Counted from the first letter of the stretch, positions 37,034 through 50,077 are shown. The stretch: 64,000 nucleotides of DNA from Bacillus sp. B1-b2 (GCF_009183415.1 NZ_WEHU01000020.1:21344-85343), one strand, 5' to 3'. Notes: generated by a model from the sequence alone, not told the origin. Program-made: numbers and translations.

Positions 37034-37265
37034 AGTATCACCTCATTGTTCTTATAAGTATAGAATATTCAAACTACAGATAAGTCAATATTCCTATTTA
37101 TGTGTAAATAATCGTTCATATAAATAATGCTTATATAACTATCTTCTTCTTCATTATAACCGCATAATGCTTATTTACAAAGCTTAACAATTAAAATATT
37201 CCTATAAAAATGTAATTTCTGTGATAATTACTAAATAATCAATCAGGAAGAGCTAGACAAAAAAA

Positions 37266-37304
37266 CACTTCTAAAGTTAGGTTGATGCCTAGCTTCTAGA
37301 AGTG
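37266..37304 (-). terminator. Terminator of lipA
   Basis: CACTTCTA / TAGAAGTG outer stem with an inner CCTA/TAGG, followed on the minus strand by seven T. Confidence 0.75.
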
Positions 37305-37315
37305 CTATCTTTTCA

Positions 37316-38227
37316 TTATGCTTCTTTTGCATGCTCTGAAAGCTGTTGATTTTTTTTAGCTTCATTTACCTGTTCGTCCGCATGATAAGATGATCGCACA
37401 AGAGGGCCTGCTTCACAATGACTGAATCCTTTACTTAATGCTATTTTCTTAAGCTCTTTAAATTCATCTGGGTGATAGTATTTTTGAACTTTAAGATGCT
37501 TTACAGTAGGTTGTAAATATTGTCCTATTGTCATAATATCAACATGGTTAGCCCTTAAATCATCCATTGTTGCGATAATTTCCTCTTTTGTTTCTCCTAA
37601 TCCAATCATTAAACTAGATTTTGTAGGAATTTCTGGATACATCTCTTTCGCTCTTCTTAAAAATTCTAAAGATCGGTCATATTTCGCTCTAGCACGAACT
37701 CTTGGAGTTAATCGTTCTACTGTTTCTATATTATGATTTAGTATATCAGGCTTAGCATCCATTAAAGTACGTAGGTTTTCCTCTATGCCTCCCATATCTG
37801 ATGGAAGCACTTCTATACCTGTGAATGGGTTCTTTTTGCGAATAGCACGAACTGTTTCTGCAAATACTGCTGCACCGCCATCTTTTAAATCATCTCTAGC
37901 AACAGCTGTTATAACTACATGCTTTAAATTCATGGAAACTACTGAATCAGCAACCCTTTCAGGTTCTTGCCAATCTAGTTCTGTAGGTAGTCCTGTTTTT
38001 ACTGCACAAAAACGGCAAGCTCTCGTACAAATATCACCTAATATCATAAATGTTGCTGTTCTTCTTACAGCCCAACACTCATGAATATTAGGACACTTTG
38101 CTTCTTCACATACAGTATGTAGCTTTTTCTCCTTCATCATTTCTTTTAAGCCCGTATAGTTTTCATTTGTATTTAACTTAATTTTTAACCACTCTGGTTT
38201 ACGTAAGTATTCCTTTTTCTCTGACAT
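37316..38227 (-). CDS. lipA: Lipoyl synthase
   Basis: 303 residues. The auxiliary cluster motif [12 protein letters not shown] and the radical-SAM motif [10 protein letters not shown] are complete, and the C-terminal RSSYHADE serine ligates the auxiliary cluster. The enzyme inserts two sulfurs into protein-bound octanoate, consuming Fe-S clusters, which connects it to the SUF, YutM and YutI proteins. GcvH, a lipoyl acceptor, is at 54.3 kb. A longer ORF starts at 38260; ATG 38227 has GGGAG upstream and matches the family N-terminus [13 protein letters not shown]. Confidence 0.96.
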   Translation of the reverse strand: MSEKKEYLRKPEWLKIKLNTNENYTGLKEMMKEKKLHTVCEEAKCPNIHECWAVRRTATFMILGDICTRACRFCAVKTGLPTELDWQEPERVADSVVSMNLKHVVITAVARDDLKDGGAAVFAETVRAIRKKNPFTGIEVLPSDMGGIEENLRTLMDAKPDILNHNIETVERLTPRVRARAKYDRSLEFLRRAKEMYPEIPTKSSLMIGLGETKEEIIATMDDLRANHVDIMTIGQYLQPTVKHLKVQKYYHPDEFKELKKIALSKGFSHCEAGPLVRSSYHADEQVNEAKKNQQLSEHAKEA

Positions 38228-38500
38228 TTCCATCATCTCCCTATCCGTTAACAGACTCATCCTTTGTTCTTCATAAGTACCTCTAAGTTGCCCACTTCTT
38301 CTTTATTGTATAACAGCTCTAGTCAAAGAATAATTGTAGGTTATACACAGAATGTAAGCGGATTTTCTATCCTAGTCACTTTAACATACTGAACATAGTG
38401 CTACAAGCTATTGTTTACAGATTACCATTAATTGATAATTATTTTTTTCACTATTTCTCACAAAATATAAAGACAATATCAACGAAGGGAGGGTACTCTT

Positions 38501-39490
38501 TTGCGCAAAGCTATATTATTGTTATTCGTCTTTCTCTTGAGTTATCCGTGTATAGATATACATGCTTCCACAAATCAAGAGGAGGAAAATCCTTATACGA
38601 AGAGAATGGAGCTATATAAGAAGATGGAAACTATTTATCAAATTCCATGGTACTATATAGCAGCTGTTGATCAGTATGAAAGAAATATTCGTGCATCTAG
38701 AAAAGATCTCCCAAAAACAACAGGATTTACAGGTATTTATATAACAAAGGAAAAATGGGCCGGAATTCTTAATCCAAACCAGGATGATACCAACCCGTTA
38801 TCCATTTCTCTTTTCAGTGGAATAGGGGTGGATGGAAATGGAGATGGAGAAGCAGACAGACTTAACGATGAAGATGTTTTAAATGCGTTTTCTCAATATA
38901 TTGTAGAGTATGGAATCGATGAAGATAATTTTAAGATAGGTTTATGGGAATATTATAAGCGTGATAAAACCGTAAGTATCATCATGGGTAAAGCAAAAAT
39001 ATATAATCAGTTTGGCACACTAGATTTAGATAAACATGCATTCCCTGTGCCACTTAGTAGCAATCACAGTTATCGTAGTACATGGGGAGATGCCCGTGGT
39101 TGGGGTGGTCGCAGAATTCATGAAGGTACAGATATTTTCGCCGACTATGGTGTTCCTGTACGAGCAACGTCATTCGGTATTATTGAAATGAAGGGCTGGA
39201 ATGAGTATGGTGGTTGGAGAATTGGCATTAGAGACATTAATAATAACTACCATTATTTTGCCCATTTGAGTGGGTTTGCCAAGGATATAAGTGTTGGCTC
39301 TATTGTTGAACCAGGAATGCTCATTGGTGGAGTAGGAAGCTCAGGATACGGACCACCAGGAACTTCAGGGAAATTCCCTCCGCACTTACACTATGGTATG
39401 TATAAAGACAATGGATTTACAGAATGGTCTTTTGATCCTTTTGCACATCTTCGTTTATGGGAAAGACAAGAAAAGTCTAATTCAAAATAA
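38501..39490 (+). CDS. lytH: LytH-like L-Ala-D-Glu peptidase, M23 family, secreted
   Basis: 329 residues with a signal peptide (RKAILLLFVFLLSYPCIDIHA). A region with a lysozyme-like, calcium-loop-like DGNGDGEAD follows, then an M23 peptidase with HEGTDIF (zinc His and Asp), YHYFAHL and PPHLHYG. B. subtilis LytH/YunA shortens cortex side chains during sporulation. The start is TTG at 38501 after GGGAGGG (38488-38493). It lies after lipA as in B. subtilis; the next gene expected there, yunB, is missing. Confidence 0.92.
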   Translation: MRKAILLLFVFLLSYPCIDIHASTNQEEENPYTKRMELYKKMETIYQIPWYYIAAVDQYERNIRASRKDLPKTTGFTGIYITKEKWAGILNPNQDDTNPLSISLFSGIGVDGNGDGEADRLNDEDVLNAFSQYIVEYGIDEDNFKIGLWEYYKRDKTVSIIMGKAKIYNQFGTLDLDKHAFPVPLSSNHSYRSTWGDARGWGGRRIHEGTDIFADYGVPVRATSFGIIEMKGWNEYGGWRIGIRDINNNYHYFAHLSGFAKDISVGSIVEPGMLIGGVGSSGYGPPGTSGKFPPHLHYGMYKDNGFTEWSFDPFAHLRLWERQEKSNSK

Positions 39491-39550
39491 TGAATTCATG
39501 ATAGTAAGTCTGTTTTGTTAGATATTAAGCTTTTAGTGAAAAATTGCTTA

Positions 39551-39592
39551 AGACACTCGCTTCCTTCAGTTCTCTGAAGGAAGCGAGTGTCT
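39551..39592. repeat. 19-bp perfect hairpin, possible repeat or terminator
   Basis: Arms AGACACTCGCTTCCTTCAG (39551-39569) and its exact complement (39574-39592) flank a TTCT loop. It is GC-richer than its surroundings, and no T run follows on the plus strand (GATGCTGAAC). On the minus strand the tail TAAGCAATTTTTC could aid termination of the HD-GYP gene. It looks more like an interspersed bacterial hairpin repeat. Confidence 0.6.
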
Positions 39593-39662
39593 AGATGCTG
39601 AACAAAAACAAGTATGAAAAAACCTGCCTTTATAAAATAGGACTATGTAGACCTTAACTTTA

Positions 39663-40754
39663 TTAAGGATTCAATATGGTATCACATTGAACAATAACGA
39701 TAGATAGGTGTTCGCTTAAGTCTAAATCATAAGGAGTAATCTCCACTTCATCCTTTTCTAATATACGGATAACTGGGCGTTCATTCATCCCTTTATTTTG
39801 CCTACAAACTACACCTTTTTCCCCATTGCTTAATATTACGCCAAGTCCATTTGGGTAAAGTACGATAGATTTCCTAAATGCCTCGACAATTTTCGCATCA
39901 TATAGACGTCCACTGCCTGTATATAGTATTTCTAAAGCTTCATGCGGTAAAAGTGCCTCTTTATACACTCGATTTGAGGTGATAGCATCAAAAACATCAG
40001 CAACTGCAATTATCTTTCCAAACAGGTGAATCTCTTCATCTTTTATTCCTCTAGGATAGCCAGATCCATTTAATCTTTCATGGTGTTGATAAGCACAATG
40101 TGCTACTAATAAAGGCATAGCATCCACTTTTCTTAGCATTTCAAAACCAGCTTCTGCATGTGTTTTAATTACCTCATATTCCTCTTCTGTCAGCTTCCCT
40201 GGTTTCATTAAAATCTCAAGGGGTACACCCATTTTTCCTACATCATGCATGATAGCACCTAAACCTAAAACTTCTAGCTGATTAGGAGAGAGTTTTAGCT
40301 CTAATCCTAATGCTAGTGAATAGATGGTTACATTTAAACTGTGAGAAAAAATATAATTGTCATATAAATAAACATCTGACATTAGTGAAAACAGCTCTGT
40401 ATGATTCTTTAATTCTTCTAATACTCTTCCAATTAACTTTTTAAATGATGGAGTACTTTTCTCCATAATCAATAAAATAGAGGAAGAATCCGAATTTTTC
40501 AACTTTTGGAAGCTTTGTTCAATTGTATTCATTGCTTCCAAGTGTAGTTGATCGGAGATCGCCTGATTTACTTTTATATCCTTTGTCTTTTTATCTTCTA
40601 AATAAACATAGGATATACCAAAATCCAATAATCTCTTAATCAATTTTTGATCCAATTTTACTCCACTATTTACTAAGACCTTTCCCCGTTCGTTGTAAAT
40701 AGGTTTGGCTAAGACTGCATTTTCTTTAATATTTCTTGTACCAACTAATCTCAT
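39663..40754 (-). CDS. HD-GYP domain protein, probable c-di-GMP phosphodiesterase
   Basis: 363 residues. The N-terminal 60 are a DUF3391-like region (RNIKENAVLAKPIYNERGKVLVNSG). The HD-GYP domain has AIMHDVGKMGVP, KTHAEAGFEML, CAYQHHERLNGSGYPRGI and AVADVFDAITSNRVYK, so the metal ligands and GYP motif are present; canonical HHExxDG reads HHERLNG. A C-terminal tail of 80 residues follows. It would cleave c-di-GMP to pGpG or GMP. It lies where B. subtilis has yunB. Together with the EAL gene at 35.3 kb, it is the second c-di-GMP-degrading enzyme in 5 kb. Confidence 0.88.
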   Translation of the reverse strand: MRLVGTRNIKENAVLAKPIYNERGKVLVNSGVKLDQKLIKRLLDFGISYVYLEDKKTKDIKVNQAISDQLHLEAMNTIEQSFQKLKNSDSSSILLIMEKSTPSFKKLIGRVLEELKNHTELFSLMSDVYLYDNYIFSHSLNVTIYSLALGLELKLSPNQLEVLGLGAIMHDVGKMGVPLEILMKPGKLTEEEYEVIKTHAEAGFEMLRKVDAMPLLVAHCAYQHHERLNGSGYPRGIKDEEIHLFGKIIAVADVFDAITSNRVYKEALLPHEALEILYTGSGRLYDAKIVEAFRKSIVLYPNGLGVILSNGEKGVVCRQNKGMNERPVIRILEKDEVEITPYDLDLSEHLSIVIVQCDTILNP

Positions 40755-40848
40755 GCAATTATGGACTCCTATTATGTTATGTATGGGTTTTATTATACAG
40801 GATTTTTCCCCCTGTTTCTTTATACCTATAAAAGAATTTAAAAAAAAT

Positions 40849-40897
40849 AAGCCGTTTCAATAAAAACACCCTATCTACTCTTTTATTAAAACGGCTT
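40849..40897 (-). terminator. Terminator of yunC
   Basis: AAGCCGTTT-AATAAAA / TTTTATT-AAACGGCTT with one mismatch, followed on the minus strand by TTTTTTT. Confidence 0.75.
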
Positions 40898-40918
40898 ACA
40901 CCACTATTTTGCTTTATT

Positions 40919-41221
40919 TTATATCATTCGCACTAATGCTTCTTTACCAACCATACCTTTAAATATACCCATATTCTCTGCTTCTAATGTAACAGATTCT
41001 AATGGTGCATCTAAAAGTTGTGGAATGGTTTTAACTCCGACTGCTCTTCCTGCTATTATTTTACGATCCTTCAACTTTTCATTTAATAATGCTACATCTA
41101 ATGCTCCGCACATAATATACCCTTTATCACTTTTTACAACAAGTAAGTTTGTCTTTGGTAATTGTACACTAATTGCAATAAAAGTATGCCCTTCGATTTC
41201 AATAGGATAAACTTCCATCAT
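40919..41221 (-). CDS. yunC: YunC, DUF1805 protein
   Basis: 100 residues matching DUF1805/YunC: HTFIAISVQLPKTNLLVVKSDKGYIMCGALDVALLNEKL and the GRAVGVKTI segment. Family function is unknown. Two ATGs at the start (41221 and 41218) cannot be separated; GAGGAG is 13-16 bases upstream. Lies before yunD as in B. subtilis but on the opposite side of an HD-GYP gene from lytH. Confidence 0.88.
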   Translation of the reverse strand: MMEVYPIEIEGHTFIAISVQLPKTNLLVVKSDKGYIMCGALDVALLNEKLKDRKIIAGRAVGVKTIPQLLDAPLESVTLEAENMGIFKGMVGKEALVRMI

Positions 41222-41314
41222 AATGTAGTACTCACTCCTCTCTTCCTATTCACTATATTCAGAAGAGAGAGGAACCGTGTTATTACCTATCTATTTTAAT
41301 AAAGCTAGAATGAA

Positions 41315-42676
41315 TTATACATTTACTCCCTTTTTTAAGGCCTCTAAAAGAATATTCCGCATAAATTCTGGTAAAAAATACTGCTTATTTTCTGCTCTAT
41401 AAATGGATGGAAAGAAATTACCGAATGTAAACATGTCTGGTACTGTTACAACATACTCTTTTTCCGCCAGTAATTCTTCGAGCTGTATGAAATATTTATC
41501 TTGTTCTCCAACTTTTTTATGAGTAATTCCTTGTGATATAATTTTCCCCATTACTGTTCCTCGAAATCCAAGGCCTTTAACCTGTAATTCTTTCCATTTT
41601 TCACTTTGCATATCAAGAAGTACTTCTTTTAATTCGGCACCTGTTAGTGTAACATTACAAGGATTAATAGGATGAGGACAAATAGATAATAAATCAAAGG
41701 AAGTAACATCACCTTTAGATAGATTATCAAGGATTAGACCCTCATTTATAATGGCACAGTCTGAATGACACCATGTTATTAAAGTTTCACATAGCATACT
41801 TGCCAATCTACTGGAGGAAATATCTTGATCGTTAGTTAATGCCTTTTCAGATAAAGCCTTTCTGCCTTGAAGATACAAGTTCTCAATGATCGTTTTTTCA
41901 TGGCTCGCTTCAGGCAAATCACTACTATCATATAATCTTGCTTTCTTTTGAATAAGTCTTTTAGACTTATCATCTACTTCTATTTCAACATGTCCTACAT
42001 AGTAACCAAATTTTCCAGCTGCACCTTGCAGGGAATTTCCTATTACTTTTCCTTCATGGAAAACATGATGAGTATGTGCACCTAAAATAATATCAATATC
42101 TGGTATGTTATTTGCAATCCATTCATCATCGTTTATACCTAGATGAGAAAGTAAAACAATAATGTCTGCCTCGTTACGCAGAATTTTCACTTGCTCTTGT
42201 AAGGCTTCCAAGGGATCTGACAAATTCCACCCGAGTAATTCATATAGTTTCTGAAAAAAAGCCGTAACACCAATAACACCGATCTTTGTTCCCATCTTTG
42301 TTTCATACATTTGATAAGGCTTACACCAAGCGGGCCTCTCTCCATTCTTCTTATATAAATTAGCTACAAGGATATCAAAGGATGCATCACTATATAAGTG
42401 ATCTAAAGCCTCATATGGAAGCGTAATCCCTTCATTATTCCCAATCGTTACAGCATCATATTGCCCTTTTTCTAATAAATCAGTATTAATCTTTCCTTTT
42501 GTTGCTTCAGTGTATGGGTGGGATAAATCAACATGATCACCGATATCAAATAGATATATCTCTTCACCGACTTCTTCATGCCATTTTCTGCGTTCTTGCA
42601 AAAACTCAAAAATCCTCGGCCAGTTCTCAAAATGGCTATGTAAATCGTTTGTATGATATAGATGGATGACTTCCAT
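41315..42676 (-). CDS. yunD: YunD, 5'-nucleotidase-family metallophosphoesterase
   Basis: 453 residues of the bimetallic calcineurin-like/5'-nucleotidase family. YHTNDLHSHFENWP carries the first metal ligands, IGDHVDLSHP the next, GNNEG (GNHE-type), and LLSHLG with LGAHTHH the C-terminal metal histidines. The C-terminal 5'-NTase domain follows. There is no signal peptide, so the enzyme should be cytosolic. The precise substrate, such as nucleotide sugars or nucleotides, is not clear. Confidence 0.9.
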   Translation of the reverse strand: MEVIHLYHTNDLHSHFENWPRIFEFLQERRKWHEEVGEEIYLFDIGDHVDLSHPYTEATKGKINTDLLEKGQYDAVTIGNNEGITLPYEALDHLYSDASFDILVANLYKKNGERPAWCKPYQMYETKMGTKIGVIGVTAFFQKLYELLGWNLSDPLEALQEQVKILRNEADIIVLLSHLGINDDEWIANNIPDIDIILGAHTHHVFHEGKVIGNSLQGAAGKFGYYVGHVEIEVDDKSKRLIQKKARLYDSSDLPEASHEKTIIENLYLQGRKALSEKALTNDQDISSSRLASMLCETLITWCHSDCAIINEGLILDNLSKGDVTSFDLLSICPHPINPCNVTLTGAELKEVLLDMQSEKWKELQVKGLGFRGTVMGKIISQGITHKKVGEQDKYFIQLEELLAEKEYVVTVPDMFTFGNFFPSIYRAENKQYFLPEFMRNILLEALKKGVNV

Positions 42677-42717
42677 TTTCTCGCCTTCCTTACCGTGATT
42701 TTATCTTTAATGCTAGA

Positions 42718-43560
42718 TTAGAATAAATCTAACTGTCTTGGAGCTAGATCATCATATTCAATATGAAGCATGTTTAATAGGTGTTTTGCATTATCTGCTG
42801 CATCTCCACCAGAATTATTATTGAATAGGACATAAACTTGAGGACATTTCTTCTGCAGATTATGAATGTTATCTGCCCATTCTTCTAACTCCACTGTGTT
42901 ATAACGATATAAATACCGAACTTCTCTCCATTTTGGATTATTGCTTTGTTGCCAGCCATAATAGTTTCTTCCATGGAGTCTGATTAGTACTTGGTTTCCA
43001 ATTGGCTCCAATACAGTTGGAACAGATCCAGGCATAACTTGTGGTTCATCACAAATGCTATGTATCCAATTTTCTTCCTGCATAAAATTCAGGGTATTTT
43101 CTCGGAACTTTTCATCAAACCAAGATTGATGTCTGAATTCAAGGGCACATGGAATATCCTTCATCTTCTTTTTACATGCTCTTAAATACTGAACATTTTC
43201 CTTTTTACAATCAAACCAAGGAGGAAATTGAAATAATACCATAGCTAATTTATTTGCTTTTCTATAAGGTTCTAAAGAGTCAATAAATGCACCAAACATT
43301 TCGTCAATTGATGAAAAGGGAATATCTCCTCTATTATGTCCGGTCATTCCTTGATATGCCTTTACAATAAATTGAAAAGAATCAGGTGTTTTTTTTACCC
43401 AATTTTCAGCATTCCTTTGCGGTTGGATAGCATAGAAAGAAGCATCCACTTCCACTACTGGAAAATATCCAGCATAATCAATTAATTTATTTGGAGGAGA
43501 GGTATTTTTTACATAAAGACTGTCATGATCTCCCCAGCCAGTTAATCCAATTCGAATCAA
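42718..43560 (-). CDS. yunF: YunF, DUF72 protein
   Basis: 280 residues of DUF72, a TIM-barrel family: IGLTGWGDHDSLY, FPVVEVDASFYAIQ and VYVLFNNNSGGDAADNA are its marks. Biochemical function is unknown. GTG at 43569 lies in the ribosome site; TTG at 43558-43560 follows GAGGTGGATTTA. It is on the same strand as yunD, 42 bases upstream. Confidence 0.9.
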   Translation of the reverse strand: MIRIGLTGWGDHDSLYVKNTSPPNKLIDYAGYFPVVEVDASFYAIQPQRNAENWVKKTPDSFQFIVKAYQGMTGHNRGDIPFSSIDEMFGAFIDSLEPYRKANKLAMVLFQFPPWFDCKKENVQYLRACKKKMKDIPCALEFRHQSWFDEKFRENTLNFMQEENWIHSICDEPQVMPGSVPTVLEPIGNQVLIRLHGRNYYGWQQSNNPKWREVRYLYRYNTVELEEWADNIHNLQKKCPQVYVLFNNNSGGDAADNAKHLLNMLHIEYDDLAPRQLDLF

Positions 43561-43801
43561 TAAATCCACCTCTTAAAACAGTACAGTGATGCTCATATTT
43601 TAGATATTTGTGTAATAAAATCCTATAAATTTCTATACTCCATATCATATCATAACCAACATAAATAACTAAGAAAAAGAAATACAGAAGAAAACTGGAA
43701 TACTATCCCCTTGAATACCTAATTGAGAAAAATTAATAGGAAAATGGACATAATCTTTTAGGTTTATTAAGATACCTACAAACCCCCTATTAAAACAACA
43801 A

Positions 43802-43822
43802 AAACCCCTATAAAAGGGGTTT
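43802..43822 (-). terminator. Terminator of the suf operon
   Basis: AAACCCCT / AGGGGTTT with a 5-base loop, followed on the minus strand by TTTTTGTTG. Confidence 0.75.
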
Positions 43823-43831
43823 GAATTATTA

Positions 43832-45229
43832 TTAACCAATAGAACCTTCCATCTCAAACTTGATTAGACGGTTCATTTCTACTGCATATTCCATTGGTAA
43901 TTCTTTTGTAAACGGCTCGATGAAGCCCATAACGATCATTTCTGTAGCTTCTTCTTCAGAGATACCTCTACTCATTAAGTAGAATAGTTGCTCTTCTGAT
44001 ACTTTAGAAACTTTTGCTTCATGCTCTAAGGAAATGTTATCATTAAGAATTTCATTGTATGGAATTGTATCAGATGTTGATGAATTATCCATAATTAATG
44101 TATCACATTCAATATTAGCACGTGCACCATCTGCTTTACGTCCGAAATGAACGATACCACGGTATGTTACTTTACCACCTTGTTTAGAGATAGACTTCGA
44201 AACAATAGTAGATGATGTGTTTGGAGCTAAATGAATCATTTTCGCACCAGCATCCTGATGTTGTCCTTTACCTGCAAGAGCAATAGAAAGAGTCATTCCT
44301 CTTGCACCTTCTCCTTTAAGGATAACAGCAGGGTATTTCATTGTTAATTTAGAACCGATGTTACCATCAATCCATTCCATTGTAGCATTCGCATCACATA
44401 CAGCGCGTTTTGTAACAAGGTTGTAAACGTTATTTGCCCAGTTTTGAATCGTTGTATAACGGCAATATGCATCTTTTTTAATGATGATTTCAACTACCGC
44501 ACTGTGTAAAGAATTAGTGGTATATACTGGAGCAGTACAACCTTCAACATAGTGTACACTTGCACCTTCGTCTACAATAATTAACGTTCTTTCGAATTGT
44601 CCCATATTTTCCGAATTAATACGGAAATATGCTTGTAAAGGAGTATCTACTTTGATTCCTTTTGGAACATAGATGAAAGATCCACCAGACCATACTGCAG
44701 AGTTTAATGCAGAAAATTTATTATCAGTTGGTGGGATAACAGTTGCAAAATGTTCACGGAAGATATCTTCGTTTTCTTTTAATGCAGAATCTGTATCTTT
44801 AAATACAATTCCCATTTTTTCAAGATCTTCTTGCATGTTGTGATAAACAACTTCTGATTCATATTGTGCAGATACACCAGCTAAATATTTCTGTTCTGCC
44901 TCTGGAATTCCAAGCTTATCAAAAGTTTGTTTAATTTCTTCAGGAACTTCATCCCATGAACGCTCCGTTTTCTCTGATGGCTTTACATAGTAAGTAATTT
45001 CATCAAAGTTTAATGAATTAAGATCTCCGCCCCATTGTGGCATTGGCATTTTGTAAAAATGCTCTAATGATTTCAAACGGAAATCAAGCATCCACTGTGG
45101 CTCTTCCTTCATTTTAGAAATTTCTTCCACGATTTCTTTCGTTAATCCACGCTTAGAACGAAAGATAGAAACGTCTTTATCTGAAAATCCATATTTATAA
45201 TCCCCAATATCGGGCATTTTTTTTGCCAT
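43832..45229 (-). CDS. sufB: SufB, Fe-S assembly scaffold subunit
   Basis: 465 residues, same as B. subtilis SufB. Beta-helical SUF core with [12 protein letters not shown] and [15 protein letters not shown], which contain the cluster-relevant cysteines, and [19 protein letters not shown] near the end. SufB joins SufC and SufD to assemble clusters from SufS/SufU sulfur. ATG at 45229 has GGAGG eight bases upstream; an earlier start at 45244 is less likely. Last gene of the operon. Confidence 0.97.
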   Translation of the reverse strand: MAKKMPDIGDYKYGFSDKDVSIFRSKRGLTKEIVEEISKMKEEPQWMLDFRLKSLEHFYKMPMPQWGGDLNSLNFDEITYYVKPSEKTERSWDEVPEEIKQTFDKLGIPEAEQKYLAGVSAQYESEVVYHNMQEDLEKMGIVFKDTDSALKENEDIFREHFATVIPPTDNKFSALNSAVWSGGSFIYVPKGIKVDTPLQAYFRINSENMGQFERTLIIVDEGASVHYVEGCTAPVYTTNSLHSAVVEIIIKKDAYCRYTTIQNWANNVYNLVTKRAVCDANATMEWIDGNIGSKLTMKYPAVILKGEGARGMTLSIALAGKGQHQDAGAKMIHLAPNTSSTIVSKSISKQGGKVTYRGIVHFGRKADGARANIECDTLIMDNSSTSDTIPYNEILNDNISLEHEAKVSKVSEEQLFYLMSRGISEEEATEMIVMGFIEPFTKELPMEYAVEMNRLIKFEMEGSIG

Positions 45230-45265
45230 TTCGTTTTCCTCCATTCTATATGCAACTTAAGGTTA

Positions 45266-48229
<2,964 letters not shown>

Positions 48230-48247
48230 GGTACACCCTCCTAACGA

Positions 48248-49042
48248 TTACGCTTCTTGCCCAACAGTTTCGTCTTCAATACCTAATTCTTTTTTAATCC
48301 AGTCATATCCTTCTGCTTCTAAGCGTTGAGCAAGTTCTGGACCACCAGACTTAACAATACGACCTTGCATCATTACATGAACATAGTCAGGAGTGATGTA
48401 GTTTAATAATCTTTGATAATGCGTAATAATTAAGCAACCGAAATCTTCTTTACGCTCTTCACGCATTTTATTAATTCCTTTAGAAACTACTTTTAATGCA
48501 TCAATATCTAGTCCAGAATCAATCTCATCAAGAATAGCAATCTTTGGATTTAACATCATTAATTGAAGAATTTCATTACGTTTCTTTTCTCCACCAGAGA
48601 AACCTTCATTTAAATAACGTTGTGCCATATCAGGATCCATTTCTAAATAATCCATGTTCTCATCCATTTTGCGGATAAATTTCATTAAAGAGATTTCATT
48701 TCCTTCTCCTAAACGACTATTAACAGCAGAACGTAAGAAATCTGCATTTGTTACGCCGCTAATTTCACTTGGGTACTGCATAGCTAAGAATAGACCTGCA
48801 CGAGCGCGCTCATCTACTTCCATCTCTAATACATCTTCTTCATCTAAGCTTACACTTCCACTTGTTACTTCATATTTAGGATGACCCATAATCGCAGAAG
48901 ATAAAGTAGATTTACCTGTACCATTCGGACCCATTACTGCATGGATTTCTCCACCTTTAATTTCAAGGTTAAGTCCTTTTATAATTTCTTTTTCTTCGAT
49001 AGAAACATGTAAATCATTAATAACTAACTTTGGTTGACTCAT
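48248..49042 (-). CDS. sufC: SufC, ABC-type ATPase of the SUF complex
   Basis: 264 residues. Walker A is MGPNGTGKSTLS, the ABC signature is EGFSGGEKKRNEI, and Walker B is PKIAILDEIDSGLD. ATP hydrolysis opens SufBD during cluster assembly. The longer ORF from 49105 adds an unrelated N-terminus; ATG at 49042 follows TGGAGGTATTATAAT and gives MSQPKLVINDLHV. First gene of the sufCDSUB operon. Confidence 0.97.
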   Translation of the reverse strand: MSQPKLVINDLHVSIEEKEIIKGLNLEIKGGEIHAVMGPNGTGKSTLSSAIMGHPKYEVTSGSVSLDEEDVLEMEVDERARAGLFLAMQYPSEISGVTNADFLRSAVNSRLGEGNEISLMKFIRKMDENMDYLEMDPDMAQRYLNEGFSGGEKKRNEILQLMMLNPKIAILDEIDSGLDIDALKVVSKGINKMREERKEDFGCLIITHYQRLLNYITPDYVHVMMQGRIVKSGGPELAQRLEAEGYDWIKKELGIEDETVGQEA

Positions 49043-49122
49043 ATTATAATACCTCCATAGTAAAAAGAAGTTTTGTTCACAAAATTGTCGAAACTTCATT
49101 ATCAATTTATTCTCATTCTAAT

Positions 49123-49128
49123 ATTATA
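49123..49128 (-). promoter_or_regulatory. -10 element of the suf operon promoter
   Basis: TATAAT on the minus strand, with a weak TTGCTA-type -35 about 15-17 bases upstream. The transcribed leader then has AT-rich GATAAT-containing sequence, which may be Fur-like but is not palindromic. Confidence 0.5.
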
Positions 49129-49536
49129 ACAAATAAAAACTGATAGCAACCTATAGAATTTTTCTCTTCAAGAAATCAACAAAAGGAAGCAATATCTATT
49201 ATTTATCTATATGTATTGGCTATCTCTCTAATTATTTAAATATTAAGACAAAGAAATACTTTCCTTATTATATAGAAGAAAAGGGTAATAAGAAAACAAT
49301 CAGCTTATAAAAAGGATATTATTGTAAACGAAAATCATAACCCAATAGAGAACATTCTCATTGTCTAAACATATTTGGTGGGTAAAAAGGATGAGGTCAT
49401 GCATAAACTATCTTGTTTTTTATCCAATAATGCAGTAAGAAGAAACTTTTTTTCCATCTTGCTAGTCTAATACACTTGCGATGGATGGACACGAAACAGC
49501 TAAAAAACGCCCTAAATAATCATGTTTTTTCTAAAG
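49129..49536. other. Long intergenic region without recognised gene
   Basis: About 400 bases upstream of the suf promoter. A possible 23-codon ORF starts at 49399 after GATGAGG, but nothing else supports it. No known RNA motif was recognised. The region may hold an unannotated small RNA or be relic sequence. Confidence 0.4.
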
Positions 49537-49560
49537 AAGAGCCGGAAAAATCCGACTCTC
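49537..49560 (-). terminator. Terminator of the yurZ-like gene
   Basis: GAGTCGGA-type stem (AGAGCCGGA / TCCGACTCT with one mismatch) followed on the minus strand by a T-rich stretch. Confidence 0.55.
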
Positions 49561-49585
49561 AAGCTTTTTTATGAATAAAAACAGC

Positions 49586-49951
49586 TTATTGTTTAATAGA
49601 TGAAAGTTCTGTTAAACACTCATTCACTAGCGTTACAGCTTGGCTCATTACTGCTCCCCCACCGATTGCAGAGGTTACGCCGATTGTTTCCATTATTTCT
49701 TCTTCTGAAGCTCCTTGATCCAAGCAGCCTTTCATATGATAAATAATACAATATTCATCCTGAGAATATAGGCTAATTCCTAAAGCTATTAACTGCTTTT
49801 CTTTTTGGGTAAGACTACCTTCTTGAAAGCAAGCTTCTGTAAATGAATTAAATTGTTTAGCGATTTCTGGCATTTTTTGCGTGAAGTTACCTAATCCTTC
49901 TTTATAATGAAGCAATGCATTATTAATGCTTCCAGTTGTATGCATATCCAT
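49586..49951 (-). CDS. yurZ: Carboxymuconolactone decarboxylase family protein, YurZ-like
   Basis: 121 residues with the CMD/AhpD-like core: LTQKEKQLIALGISLYSQDEYCIIYHMKGCLDQGASEEEIMETIGVTSAIGGGAVM. The EYCxxxH motif resembles the proton relay and Cys of alkylhydroperoxidase-like members, with a single Cys plus His. The substrate is unknown; thiol oxidoreduction is likely. A longer ORF from 49978 is less likely than ATG 49951, which follows AAAGGAGGGAAAAGT. Confidence 0.83.
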   Translation of the reverse strand: MDMHTTGSINNALLHYKEGLGNFTQKMPEIAKQFNSFTEACFQEGSLTQKEKQLIALGISLYSQDEYCIIYHMKGCLDQGASEEEIMETIGVTSAIGGGAVMSQAVTLVNECLTELSSIKQ

Positions 49952-50042
49952 ACTTTTCCCTCCTTTAGCTGATTCCATTTTAGTATCTTTACCTGATCAT
50001 TTTTTTATGCTCTAGTACTTATGGGAAGCAAAGGAAGAAAAT

Positions 50043-50067
50043 AAGCCCCACATAATATGTGGGGCTT
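50043..50067 (-). terminator. Terminator of metNPQ
   Basis: AAGCCCCACAT / ATGTGGGGCTT, 11 bp with a 3-base loop. Confidence 0.8.
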
Positions 50068-50077
50068 GTAAGAGCTA

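Noticed and set aside
49399..49470. 23-codon ORF MHKLSCFLSN in the gap upstream of suf
   Set aside because: Weak ribosome site and no recognisable sequence; likely chance.
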